Shown: piece after piece, positions 1 to 7,408 of the stretch
Numbering within the stretch: the stretch's first letter is position 1
How the letters are laid out: the number at the start of each line of letters is the position of its first letter
NCBI GenBank assembly: GCA_963978545.1
Contig: OZ021732.1
Location: 48,246,059 to 48,310,058 of the forward strand
DNA length: 64,000 nt
Source: Linyphia triangularis
Lineage: Eukaryota; Arthropoda; Arachnida; Araneae; Linyphiidae
Direction: 5' to 3'
Translations under genes and position numbers: made by a program
The notes under the pieces: generated by a model
What the model was told of the DNA's origin: nothing
The model's input: the letters and a program-made list of their open reading frames with translations, nothing else
The model's database searches: none

Positions 1-26
1 CACGAATTCGAATCTCGTCGGCACCT
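1..26 (+). tRNA. tRNA-Thr(AGT), 3' fragment cut by window edge
   Basis: Only the T arm and 3' acceptor strand are inside the window. The ACGAA T-stem change and the downstream flank match the AGT gene at 5206, so it heads a short unit. Confidence 0.75.
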
Positions 27-110
27 GAATTTCGAATTAAATTTTTTGAGTATATTCTAAATCTATGTTAACAACCACAGCTCCCTATATTGGAAAATAA
101 GTATTTCAAA

Positions 111-184
111 GGAGTCGTGGCTTAGCTGGTTAAAGCGCCTGTCTCGTGAACAGGAGATCACCTGTTCAAATCTCGTCGGTGCCT
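111..184 (+). tRNA. tRNA-Thr(CGT)-like
   Basis: Seen: 5' strand GGAGTCG, A box TGGCTTAGCTGG, anticodon loop CTCGTGA and 3' strand CGGTGCC. The T arm is ACCTG/CTCGT with two central mismatches (51:63, 52:62) around loop TTCAAAT. The acceptor has an A3-G70 clash and two G-U pairs. These defects are shared by almost all CGT-slot copies, so this may be a homogenised pseudogene; unless stated otherwise they apply to the CGT entries below. G37 replaces the A37 needed for t6A. Confidence 0.55.
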
Positions 185-194
185 GAATGTTGAA

Positions 195-208
195 AGCAAA
201 ATTTTGCT
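195..208 (+). terminator. Palindromic T4 terminator after CGT-like gene (representative)
   Basis: AGCAAAATTTTGCT is a perfect 14-bp palindrome whose centre supplies a T4 run at gene start +91 to +94. It follows most CGT-slot genes. A few copies are broken (AGAAAAA at 1046, TTTTGATG in the units near 14.8, 22.4, 26.0, 30.7 and 36.0 kb). T4 is the minimal Pol III stop; a role for the hairpin is inference. Confidence 0.6.
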
Positions 209-316
209 GAAATTCTGAATGTATGCCTAAGTAAATTTACTAAAATAAATCTCCTCTTAACTCTACTTTTAAATTATACATACAGCTCCAATTGATTGGC
301 AACTAAAAGTCATCAA

Positions 317-390
317 CTCACCATGGCTTAGCCGGTTTTATTGCCTGTCTAGTAAACAGGTGAGGACTTTTTTGAATATCTTTGAATCTG
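317..390 (+). pseudogene. Relic A: degenerate tRNA-Thr(AGT)-like module (representative; 87 copies)
   Basis: The relic keeps the A-box-like TGGCTTAGCCGG and a perfect 17-nt anticodon hairpin (CCTGT, loop CTAGTAA, ACAGG). The region between that hairpin and the T loop has grown by about 10 nt, and the 11 nt that normally follow TTCGAATC are missing, so there is no T stem or 3' acceptor strand. No T4 run follows before the next AGT gene. A copy begins 139 nt before each AGT-slot gene; where the spacer carries the heptamer microsatellite the distance is 154-168 nt, so measured from the preceding CGT gene start it is +206 (42438 is +207, 35252 is +203). Many copies between 38.3 and 62 kb read ATGACTTAG instead of ATGGCTTAG. 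I infer a pseudogene. Confidence 0.8.
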
Positions 391-425
391 AATGTAATTA
401 TTATACTACTAATAAGAATAATAAG

Positions 426-431
426 TATAAT
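426..431 (+). promoter_or_regulatory. TATA-like element upstream of AGT gene (representative)
   Basis: TATAAT lies about 25-30 nt before the AGT gene at 456 and is kept before nearly every AGT gene. The equivalent site before TGT genes reads TATACT in the same sequence context. Upstream TATA-like boxes help Pol III start selection in several eukaryotes; that role here is inference. Confidence 0.4.
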
Positions 432-442
432 CGATTGGTAAC

Positions 443-453
443 GGGAAGTTCCC
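443..453 (+). repeat. Short palindrome GGGAAGTTCCC just upstream of AGT gene (representative)
   Basis: An 11-nt inverted repeat with one central base ends three nt before the AGT gene. It is present before most AGT genes but not before most TGT genes, where the site reads GGAAAGTTAACAC. Its role is unknown. Confidence 0.45.
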
Positions 454-455
454 AT

Positions 456-529
456 GGCGCCGTGGCTTAGTTGGTCAAAGCGCCTGTCTAGTAAGCAGGA
501 GATCACGAGTTCGAATCTCGTCGGTTCCT
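456..529 (+). tRNA. tRNA-Thr(AGT)
   Basis: A 74-nt cloverleaf: acceptor GGCGCCG with CGGTTCC, D stem GCTT/AAGC, anticodon stem CCTGT/GCAGG around CTAGTAA, T stem ACGAG/CTCGT around TTCGAAT, discriminator T73. A34 is presumably edited to inosine to read ACU, ACC and ACA. This copy differs from consensus by G39 (wobble) and T70 (one mismatch). It heads a long unit. Confidence 0.85.
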
Positions 530-544
530 GAATGTCGAAGGAAA

Positions 545-550
545 TTTTTT
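545..550 (+). terminator. T6 Pol III terminator after AGT gene (representative)
   Basis: A run of six T begins 15 nt after the last base of the AGT gene at 456-529, at gene start +89 to +94. It recurs at this offset after nearly every AGT gene. A run of four or more T on the sense strand is the standard Pol III stop signal. Confidence 0.75.
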
Positions 551-603
551 GATTATATTCTGAAGGTCCGTTAACAACCACCGCTTCAATTGCTTGGAAC
601 TTA

Positions 604-677
604 AATGTGTCAAGGGAGCTGGTTAAAGCACTTGTCTAGTAAACAGGCGATCACGAGTTAGAATATCGTCGGTAAAA
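604..677 (+). pseudogene. Relic B: degenerate tRNA-Thr(AGT)-like module (representative; 57 copies)
   Basis: The relic keeps GAGCTGGTTAAAGC and an anticodon hairpin (CTTGT, loop CTAGTAA, ACAGG) but has lost the 5' acceptor strand and the first half of the D stem. The T loop reads TTAGAAT, which destroys C56 of the B box, and the 3' end is CGGTAAA. Copies begin 148 nt after the AGT gene in each long unit (147 in the 2156 unit, 149 in the 7911 unit). A subset near 14-36 kb reads CCTCGG or GGCCTG instead of CGTCGG, which marks sub-lineages of units. In the unit at 14363 this relic is fused to the AGT gene. Confidence 0.8.
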
Positions 678-802
678 GAATGTCGAACAAGAATATTTGC
701 TTACATTTTAAATGTATTTCAAAATTGATGTAATTTATCTCTTTTGACCAATATGCATTGAATATTAATAAGTATACTCGATTGGTAGCGGAAAGTTCCC
801 AC

Positions 803-876
803 GGCACCGTGGCTTAGTTGGTTAAAGCACCTGTTTTGTAAACAGGAGATCACGAGTTCGAATCTCGTCGGTGCCT
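803..876 (+). tRNA. tRNA-Thr(TGT)
   Basis: A 74-nt cloverleaf with a fully Watson-Crick acceptor (GGCACCG/CGGTGCC), D stem GCTT/AAGC, anticodon stem CCTGT/ACAGG and T stem ACGAG/CTCGT. The anticodon TGT reads ACA and, by wobble, ACG. This copy has T32 (loop TTTGTAA). A T6 run follows at 892. Confidence 0.9.
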
Positions 877-891
877 GAATTTCGAAGGGAA

Positions 892-897
892 TTTTTT
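892..897 (+). terminator. T6 Pol III terminator after TGT gene (representative)
   Basis: The T6 run is at the same offset (+89 to +94) from the TGT gene at 803 as from AGT genes, within a related flank. This supports common ancestry of the two modules. Confidence 0.75.
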
Positions 898-960
898 GAT
901 TATATTCTAAATCTATGTTAACAACCACAGCTCCCTATATTGGAAAATAAATATTTCAAA

Positions 961-1034
961 GGAGTCGTGGCTTAGCTGGTTAAAGCGCCTGTCTCGTAAA
1001 CAGGAGATCACCTGTTCGAATCTCGTCGGTGCCT
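961..1034 (+). tRNA. tRNA-Thr(CGT)-like
   Basis: Loop CTCGTAA and T loop TTCGAAT. The downstream palindrome is broken here (AGAAAAATTTTGCT). Confidence 0.6.
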
Positions 1035-1305
1035 GAATGTTGAAAGAAAAATTTTGCTGAAATTCTGAATGTATGCCTAAATAAATTTACTAAAATAAAT
1101 CTCCTCTTAACTCTACTTTTTAATTATACATACAGCTCCAATTGATTGGCAACTAAAAGTCATCAACTCACCATGGCTTAGCCGGTTTTAGTGCCTGTCT
1201 AGTAAACAGGTGAGGACTATTTTGAATATCTTCGAATCTGAATGTAATTATTATACTACTAATAAGAATAATAAGTATAATCGATTGGTAACAGGAAGTT
1301 CCCAT

Positions 1306-1379
1306 GGCGCCGTGGCTTAGTTGCTCAAAGCGCCTGTCTTGTAAACAGGAGATTACGCGTTCGAATCTCGTCGGTGACT
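1306..1379 (+). tRNA. tRNA-Thr(TGT anticodon) in an AGT slot, damaged
   Basis: The flanks are those of an AGT gene but the loop reads CTTGTAA. It also has T-stem ACGCG (one mismatch), 3' strand CGGTGAC (A71 mismatch) and G19 changed to C. The copy at 6559 shares most of these changes. Heads L. Confidence 0.6.
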
Positions 1380-1652
1380 GAATGTCGAAGGAAATTTTTT
1401 GATTATATTCTGAAGGTACGTTAACAACCACCGCTTCAATTGCTTGGAATTTAAATGTGTCAAGGGAGCTGGTTAAAGCACTTGTCTAGTAAACAGGCGA
1501 TCACGAGTTAGAATATCGTCGGTAAAAGAATGTCGAACAAGAATATTTGCTTACATTTTAAATGTATTTCAAAATTGATGTAATTAATCTCTTTTGATAA
1601 ATACGCATTGAATTTTAATAAGTATACTCGATTGGTAGCGGAAAGTTAACAC

Positions 1653-1726
1653 GGCACCGTGGCTTTGTTGGTTAAAGCACCTGTCTTGTAAACAGGAGAT
1701 CACGAGTTCGAATCTCGTCGGTGCCT
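1653..1726 (+). tRNA. tRNA-Thr(TGT)
   Basis: A14 of the D loop is changed to T; stems are intact. Confidence 0.82.
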
Positions 1727-1810
1727 GAATTTCGAAGGAAATTTTTTGATTATATTCTAAATCTATGTTAACAACCACAGCTCCCTATATTGGAAAATAA
1801 ATATTTCAAA

Positions 1811-1884
1811 GGAGTCGTGGCTTAGCTGGTTAAAGCGCCTGTCTCGTAAACAGGAGATCACCTGTTCGAATCTCGTCGGTACCT
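1811..1884 (+). tRNA. tRNA-Thr(CGT)-like
   Basis: T loop TTCGAAT; 3' strand CGGTACC. Confidence 0.55.
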
Positions 1885-2155
1885 GAATGTTGAAAGCAAA
1901 ATTTTGCTGAAATTCTGAATGTATGCCTAAATAAATTTACTAAAATAAATCTCCTCTTAACTCTACTTTTTAATTATACATACAGCTCCAATTGATTGGC
2001 AACTAAAAGTCATCAACTCACCATGGCTTAGCCGGTTTTAGTGCCTGTCTAGTAAACAGGTGAGAACTATTTTGAATATCTTCGAATCTGAATGTAATTA
2101 TTATACTACTAATAAGAATAATAAGTATAATCGATTGGTAACGGGAAGTTCCCAT

Positions 2156-2228
2156 GGCGCCTGGCTTAGTTGGTCAAAGCGCCTGTCTAGTAAACAGGAG
2201 ATCACGAGTTCGAATCTCGTCGGTTCCT
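2156..2228 (+). tRNA. tRNA-Thr(AGT), 1-nt deletion
   Basis: One G is missing at the acceptor/D junction (GGCGCCTGGCTT), giving 73 nt, and the 3' strand is CGGTTCC. The same deletion is present at 7409. Heads L. Confidence 0.6.
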
Positions 2229-2500
2229 GAATGTCGAAGGAATTTTTTTGATTATATTCTGAAGGTACGTTAACAACCACCGCTTCAATTGCTTGAAACT
2301 TAAATGTGTCAAGGGAGCTGGTTAAAGCACTTGTCTAGTAAACAGGCGATCACGAGTTAGAATATCGTCGGTAAAAGAATGTCGAACAAGAATATTTGCT
2401 TACATTTTAAATGTATTTCAAAATTGATGTAATTAATCTCCTTTGACCAATATGCATTGAATTTAATAAGTATACTCGATTGGTAGCGGAAAGTTAACAC

Positions 2501-2574
2501 GGCACCGTGGCTTAGTTGGTTAAAGCACCTGTCTTGTAAACAGGAGGTTACGAGTTCGAATATCGTCGGTGCCT
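2501..2574 (+). tRNA. tRNA-Thr(TGT)
   Basis: Variable loop AGGTT; T-stem 3' side ATCGT gives one mismatch at 53:61. Confidence 0.75.
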
Positions 2575-2658
2575 GAATTTCGAAGGAAATGTTTTTATTG
2601 TATTCTAAATCTATGTCAACAACCACAACTCCCTATATTGGAAAATAAATATTTCAAA

Positions 2659-2732
2659 GGTGTCTTGGCTTAGCTGGTTAAAGCGCCTGTCTCGTAAACA
2701 GGAGATCACCTGTTCAAATCTCGTCAGTGCCT
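2659..2732 (+). tRNA. tRNA-Thr(CGT)-like, weak acceptor
   Basis: The 5' strand GGTGTCT against CAGTGCC leaves positions 6:67 and 7:66 unpaired, on top of the shared T-stem defects. Likely a pseudogene. Confidence 0.45.
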
Positions 2733-3003
2733 GAATGTTGAAAACAAAATTTTGCTGAAATTCTGAATGTATGCCTAAATAAATTTACTAAAATAAATCT
2801 CCTCTTAACTCTACTTTTTAAATATACATACAGCTCCAATTGATTGGCAACTAAAAGTCATCAACTCACCATGGCTTAGCCGGTTTTAGTGCCTGTCTAG
2901 TAAACAGGTGAGAACTATTTTGAATATCTTCGAATCTGAATGTAATTATTATACTACTAATAAGAATAATAAGTATAATCAATTGGTAACGGGAACTTCC
3001 CAT

Positions 3004-3077
3004 GGCGCCGTGGCTAAGTTGGTTAAAGCGTCTGTCTAGTAAACAGGTGATCACGAGTTCGAATCTCGTCGGTGCCT
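3004..3077 (+). tRNA. tRNA-Thr(AGT)
   Basis: T13 changed to A (D-stem mismatch), C27 to T (wobble), variable loop TGATC. Heads S. Confidence 0.78.
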
Positions 3078-3161
3078 GAATTTCGAATTAAATTTTTTGA
3101 TTATATTCTAAATCTATGTTAACAACCACAGCTCCCTATATTGGAAAATAAATATTTCAAA

Positions 3162-3235
3162 GGAGTCGTGGCTTAGCTGGTTAAAGCGCCTGTCTCGTAA
3201 ACAGGAGATCACCTGTTCAAATCTCGTCAGTGCCT
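3162..3235 (+). tRNA. tRNA-Thr(CGT)-like
   Basis: TTCAAAT loop; 3' strand CAGTGCC. Confidence 0.5.
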
Positions 3236-3506
3236 GAATGTTGAAAACAAAATTTTGCTGAAATTCTGAATGTATGCCTAAATAAATTTACTAAAATAAA
3301 TCTCCTCTTAACTCTACTTTTTAAATATACATACAGCTCCAATTGATTGGCAACTAAAAGTCATCAACTCACCATGGCTTAGCCGGTTTTAGTGCCTGTC
3401 TAGTAAACAGGTGAGAACTATTTTGAATATCTTCGAATCTGAATGTAATTATTATACTACTAATAAGAATAATAAGTATAATCGATTGGTAACGGGAAGT
3501 TCCCAT

Positions 3507-3580
3507 GGCGCCGTGGCTTAGTTGGTCAAAGCGCCTGTCTAGTAAACAGGAGATCACGAGTTCGAATTTCGTCGGTGCTT
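3507..3580 (+). tRNA. tRNA-Thr(AGT)
   Basis: T61 and T72 give two G-U pairs; otherwise consensus. Heads L. Confidence 0.85.
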
Positions 3581-3853
3581 GAATGTCGGAGGAAATTTTT
3601 TGATTATATTCTGAAAGTACGTTAACAACCACAGCTTCAATTGCTTGGAACTTAAATGTGGCAAGGGAGCTGGTTAAAGCACTTGTCTAGTAAACAGGCG
3701 ATCACGAGTTAGAATATCGTCGGTAAAAGAATGTCGAACAATAATATTTGCTTACATTTTAAATGTATTTCAAAATTGATGTAATTTATCTCTTTTGACC
3801 AATATGCATTGAATTTTAATAAGTATACTCGATTGGTAGCGGAAAGTTACCAC

Positions 3854-3927
3854 GGCACCGTGGCTTAGTTGGTTAAAGCACCTGTCTTGTAAACAGGAGA
3901 TCACGAGTTCGTATCTCGTCGGTGCCT
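3854..3927 (+). tRNA. tRNA-Thr(TGT), altered B box
   Basis: The T loop is TTCGTAT (A58 lost), which weakens the B box. Confidence 0.75.
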
Positions 3928-4011
3928 GAATTTCGATGGAAATTTTTTGATTATATTCTAAATCTATGTTAATAACCACAGCTCCCTATATTGGAAAATA
4001 AATATTTCATA

Positions 4012-4085
4012 GGAGTCTTGGCTTAGCTGGTTAAAGCGACTGTCTCGTAAACAGGAAATCACCTGTTCGAATTTCGTCGGTGCCT
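4012..4085 (+). tRNA. tRNA-Thr(CGT)-like, weak stems
   Basis: GGAGTCT acceptor, ACTGT anticodon 5' strand (27:43 mismatch) and T-stem TTCGT. Likely a pseudogene sub-type, called the ACTGT type below. Confidence 0.4.
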
Positions 4086-4356
4086 GAATGTTGAAAGCAA
4101 AATTTTGCTGAAATTCTGAATGTATGCCTAAATAAATTTACTAAAATAAATCTCCTCTTAACTCTACTTTTTAATTATACATACAGCTAAAATTGATTGG
4201 CAACTAAAAGTCATCAACTCACCATGGCTTAGCCGGTTTTAGTGCCTGGCTAGTAAACATTTGAGGACTATTTTGAATATCTTCGAATCTGAATGTAATT
4301 ATTATACTACTTATAAGAATAATAAGTATAATCGATTGGTAACGGGAAGTTCCCAT

Positions 4357-4430
4357 GGCGCCGTGGCTTAGTTGGTCAAAGTGCCTGTCTAGTAAACAGG
4401 AGATCACGAGTTCGAATCTCATCGGTTCCT
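4357..4430 (+). tRNA. tRNA-Thr(AGT), variant
   Basis: T25 (wobble), A64 (T-stem mismatch) and T70 (acceptor mismatch). The copy at 63391 shares all three changes. Heads L (849 bp). Confidence 0.72.
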
Positions 4431-4702
4431 GAACGTCGAAGGAATTTTTTTGATTATATTCTGAAGGTACGTTAACAACCACCGCTTCAATTGCTTGGAA
4501 CTTAAATGTGTCAAGGGAGCTGGTTAAAGCACTTGTCTAGTAAACAGGCGATCACGAGTTAGAATATCGTCGGTAAAAGAATGTCGAACAAGAATATTTG
4601 CTTACATTTTAAATGTATTTCAAAATTGATGTAATTAATCTCCTTTGACCAATATGCATTGAATTTAATAAGTATACTCGATTGGTAGCCGAAAGTTAAC
4701 AC

Positions 4703-4776
4703 GGCACCGTGGCTTAGTTGGTTAAAGAACCTGTCTTGTAAACAGGAGATTACGAGTTCGAATCTCGTCGGTGCCT
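4703..4776 (+). tRNA. tRNA-Thr(TGT)
   Basis: C25 changed to A breaks the first D-stem pair; the variable loop is AGATT. Confidence 0.78.
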
Positions 4777-4860
4777 GAATTTCGAAGGAAGTTTTTTTAT
4801 TGTATTCTAAATCTATGTCAACAACCACAACTCCCTATATTGGAAAATAAATATTTCAAA

Positions 4861-4934
4861 GGTGTCTTGGCTTAGCTGGTTAAAGCGCCTGTCTCGTAAA
4901 CAGGAGATCACCTGTTCAAATCTCGTCAGTGCCT
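4861..4934 (+). tRNA. tRNA-Thr(CGT)-like, weak acceptor
   Basis: GGTGTCT type with CAGTGCC, as at 2659. Confidence 0.45.
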
Positions 4935-5205
4935 GAATGTTGAAAGCAAAATTTTGCTGAAATTTTGAATGTATGCCTAAATAAATTTACTAAAATAAAT
5001 CTCCTCTTAACTCTACTTTTTAATTATACATACAGCTCCAATTGATTGGCAACTAAAAGTCTTCAACTCACCATGGCTTAGCCGGTTTTAGTGCCTGTCT
5101 AGTAAACAGGTGAGAACTATTTTGAATATCTTCGAATCTGAATGTAATTATTATAGTACTAATAAGAATAATAAGTATAATCGATTGGTAACGGGAAGTT
5201 CCCAT

Positions 5206-5279
5206 GGCGCCGTGGCTTAGTTGGTCAAAGCGCCTGTCTAGTAAACAGGAGATCACGAATTCGAATCTCGTCGGCGCCT
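5206..5279 (+). tRNA. tRNA-Thr(AGT)
   Basis: C69 makes the acceptor fully Watson-Crick, but A53 breaks the closing pair of the T stem. Heads S. Confidence 0.82.
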
Positions 5280-5363
5280 GAATTTCGAATTAAATTTTTT
5301 GAGTATATTCTAAATCTATGTTAACAACCACAGCTCCCTATATTGGAAAATAAATATTTCAAA

Positions 5364-5437
5364 GGAGTCGTGGCTTAGCTGGTTAAAGCGCCTGTCTCGT
5401 GAACAGGAGATCACCTGTTCAAATCTCGTCGGTGCCT
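5364..5437 (+). tRNA. tRNA-Thr(CGT)-like, G37
   Basis: Loop CTCGTGA and TTCAAAT, matching the copy at 111. Confidence 0.5.
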
Positions 5438-5708
5438 GAATGTTGAAAGCAAAATTTTGCTGAAATTCTGAATGTATGCCTAAGTAAATTTACTAAAATA
5501 AATCTCCTCTTAACTCTACTTTTAAATTATACATACAGCTCCAATTGATTGGCAACTAAAAGTCATCAACTCACCATGGCTTAGCCGGTTTTATTGCCTG
5601 TCTAGTAAACAGGTGAGGACTATTTTGAATATCTTTGAATCTGAATGTAATTATTATACTACTAATAAGAATAATAAGTATAATCGATTGGTAACGGGAA
5701 GTTCCCAT

Positions 5709-5782
5709 GGCGCCGTGGCTTAGTTGGTCAAAGCGCCTGTCTAGTAAACAGGAGATCACGAGTTCGAATCTCGTCGGTGCCT
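5709..5782 (+). tRNA. tRNA-Thr(AGT)
   Basis: Array consensus: every stem pairs, with one G4-U69 wobble, and both A and B boxes are intact. Heads L. Confidence 0.94.
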
Positions 5783-6055
5783 GAATGTCGAAGGAAATTT
5801 TTTGATTATATTCTGAAGGTCCGTTAACAACCACCGCTTCAATTGCTTGGAACTTAAATGTGTCAAGGGAGCTGGTTAAAGCACTTGTCTAGTAAACAGG
5901 CGATCACGAGTTAGAATATCGTCGGTAAAAGAATGTCGAACAAGAATATTTGCTTACATTTTAAATGTATTTCAAAATTGATGTAATTTATCTCTTTTGA
6001 CCAATATGCATTGAATATTAATAAGTATACTCGATTGGTAGCGGAAAGTTCCCAC

Positions 6056-6129
6056 GGCACCGTGGCTTAGTTGGTTAAAGCACCTGTTTTGTAAACAGGA
6101 GATCACGAGTTCGAATCTCGTCGGTGCCT
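6056..6129 (+). tRNA. tRNA-Thr(TGT)
   Basis: T32 variant, matching the copy at 803; all stems pair. Confidence 0.9.
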
Positions 6130-6213
6130 GAATTTCGAAGGGAATTTTTTGATTATATTCTAAATCTATGTTAACAACCACAGCTCCCTATATTGGAAAA
6201 TAAATATTTCAAA

Positions 6214-6287
6214 GGAGTCGTGGCTTAGCTGGTTAAAGCGCCTGTCTCGTAAACAGGAGATCACCTGTTCGAATCTCGTCGGTGCCT
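6214..6287 (+). tRNA. tRNA-Thr(CGT)-like
   Basis: TTCGAAT loop, 3' strand CGGTGCC. Confidence 0.6.
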
Positions 6288-6558
6288 GAATGTTGAAAGC
6301 AAAATTTTGCTGAAATTCTGAATGTATGCCTAAATAAATTTACTAAAATAAATCTCCTCTTAACTCTACTTTTTAATTATACATACAGCTCCAATTGATT
6401 GGCAACTAAAAGTCATCAACTCACCATGGCTTAGCCGGTTTTAGTGCCTGTCTAGTAAACAGGTGAGGACTATTTTGAATATCTTCGAATCTGAATGTAA
6501 TTATTATACTACTAATAAGAATAATAAGTATAATCGATTGGTAACGGGAAGTTCCCAT

Positions 6559-6632
6559 GGCGCCGTGGCTTAGTTGGTCAAAGCGCCTGTCTTGTAAACA
6601 GGAGATTACGCGTTCGAATCTCGTCGGTGACT
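6559..6632 (+). tRNA. tRNA-Thr(TGT anticodon) in an AGT slot
   Basis: Loop CTTGTAA with T-stem ACGCG and 3' strand CGGTGAC, as at 1306, but the D loop keeps GG. Heads L. Confidence 0.65.
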
Positions 6633-6905
6633 GAATGTCGAAGGAAATTTTTTGATTATATTCTGAAGGTACGTTAACAACCACCGCTTCAATTGCTTGG
6701 AATTTAAATGTGTCAAGGGAGCTGGTTAAAGCACTTGTCTAGTAAACAGGCGATCACGAGTTAGAATATCGTCGGTAAAAGAATGTCGAACAAGAATATT
6801 TGCTTACATTTTAAATGTATTTCAAAATTGATGTAATTAATCTCTTTTGATAAATACGCATTGAATTTTAATAAGTATACTCGATTGGTAGCGGAAAGTT
6901 AACAC

Positions 6906-6979
6906 GGCACCGTGGCTTAGTTGGTTAAAGCACCTGTCTTGTAAACAGGAGATCACGAGTTCGAATCTCGTCGGTGACT
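6906..6979 (+). tRNA. tRNA-Thr(TGT)
   Basis: A71 gives one acceptor mismatch. Confidence 0.8.
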
Positions 6980-7063
6980 GAATTTCGAAGGAAATTTTTT
7001 TATTATATTCTAAATCTATGTTAACAACCACAGCTCCCTATATTGGAAAATAAATATTTCAAA

Positions 7064-7137
7064 GGAGTCGTGGCTTAGCTGGTTAAAGCGCCTGTCTCGT
7101 AAACAGGAGATCACCTGTTCGAATCTCGTCGGTGCCT
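7064..7137 (+). tRNA. tRNA-Thr(CGT)-like
   Basis: TTCGAAT loop. The downstream palindrome is broken (AGAAAAATTTTGCT). Confidence 0.58.
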
Positions 7138-7408
7138 GAATGTTGAAAGAAAAATTTTGCTGAAATTCTGAATGTATGCCTAAATAAATTTACTAAAATA
7201 AATCTCCTCTTAACTCTACTTTTTAATTATACATACAGCTCCAATTGATTGGCAACTAAAAGTCATCAACTCACCATGGCTTAGCCGGTTTTAGTGCCTG
7301 TCTAGTAAACAGGTGAGAACTATTTTGAATATCTTCGAATCTGAATGTAATTATTATACTACTAATAAGAATAATAATTATAATCGATTGGTAACGGGAA
7401 GTTCCCAT

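Larger units (their letters stand above)
5206..5708 (+). repeat. Representative short unit (503 bp, AGT + CGT + relic A)
   Basis: AGT gene 5206-5279, CGT-like gene 5364-5437, relic A 5570-5643. The AGT gene here is followed by the flank that normally follows the TGT gene (GAATTTCGAATTAAATTT). The unit is therefore a long unit with exactly the AGT-to-TGT distance (347 bp) removed, as expected from crossing-over between an AGT and a TGT gene. Confidence 0.92.
5709..6558 (+). repeat. Representative long unit (850 bp, five tRNA modules)
   Basis: Modules in order: AGT gene 5709-5782, relic B 5857-5930, TGT gene 6056-6129, CGT-like gene 6214-6287, relic A 6420-6493, then the next AGT-slot gene at 6559. 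The spacers are AT-rich. The sequence just downstream of the AGT, TGT, CGT and relic B modules begins with related GAATGTCGAA- or GAATTTCGAA-like stretches followed by an A/T run, and the sequence upstream of all five carries a related ATTG-TTGG core. This indicates that all five modules come from one duplicated ancestral gene-plus-flank. Confidence 0.93.

Noticed and set aside
317..390. Relic A as an intron-containing tRNA gene
   Set aside because: The extra sequence is between the anticodon stem and the T loop, not after position 37, and the T stem and 3' acceptor strand are missing.
318..581. Family of 62-98-codon - strand open frames repeated about 100 times, as a possible small-protein gene family
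   Set aside because: Each lies over tRNA modules on the opposite strand, starts and stops at spacer positions, and varies exactly where the tRNA genes vary. There is no start context, no signal of codon-level selection, and frames vanish with 1-nt spacer changes.
604..677. Relic B as a functional tRNA-Thr(AGT)
   Set aside because: It lacks the 5' acceptor strand and half of the D stem, its T loop has lost C56, and its 3' end is CGGTAAA.
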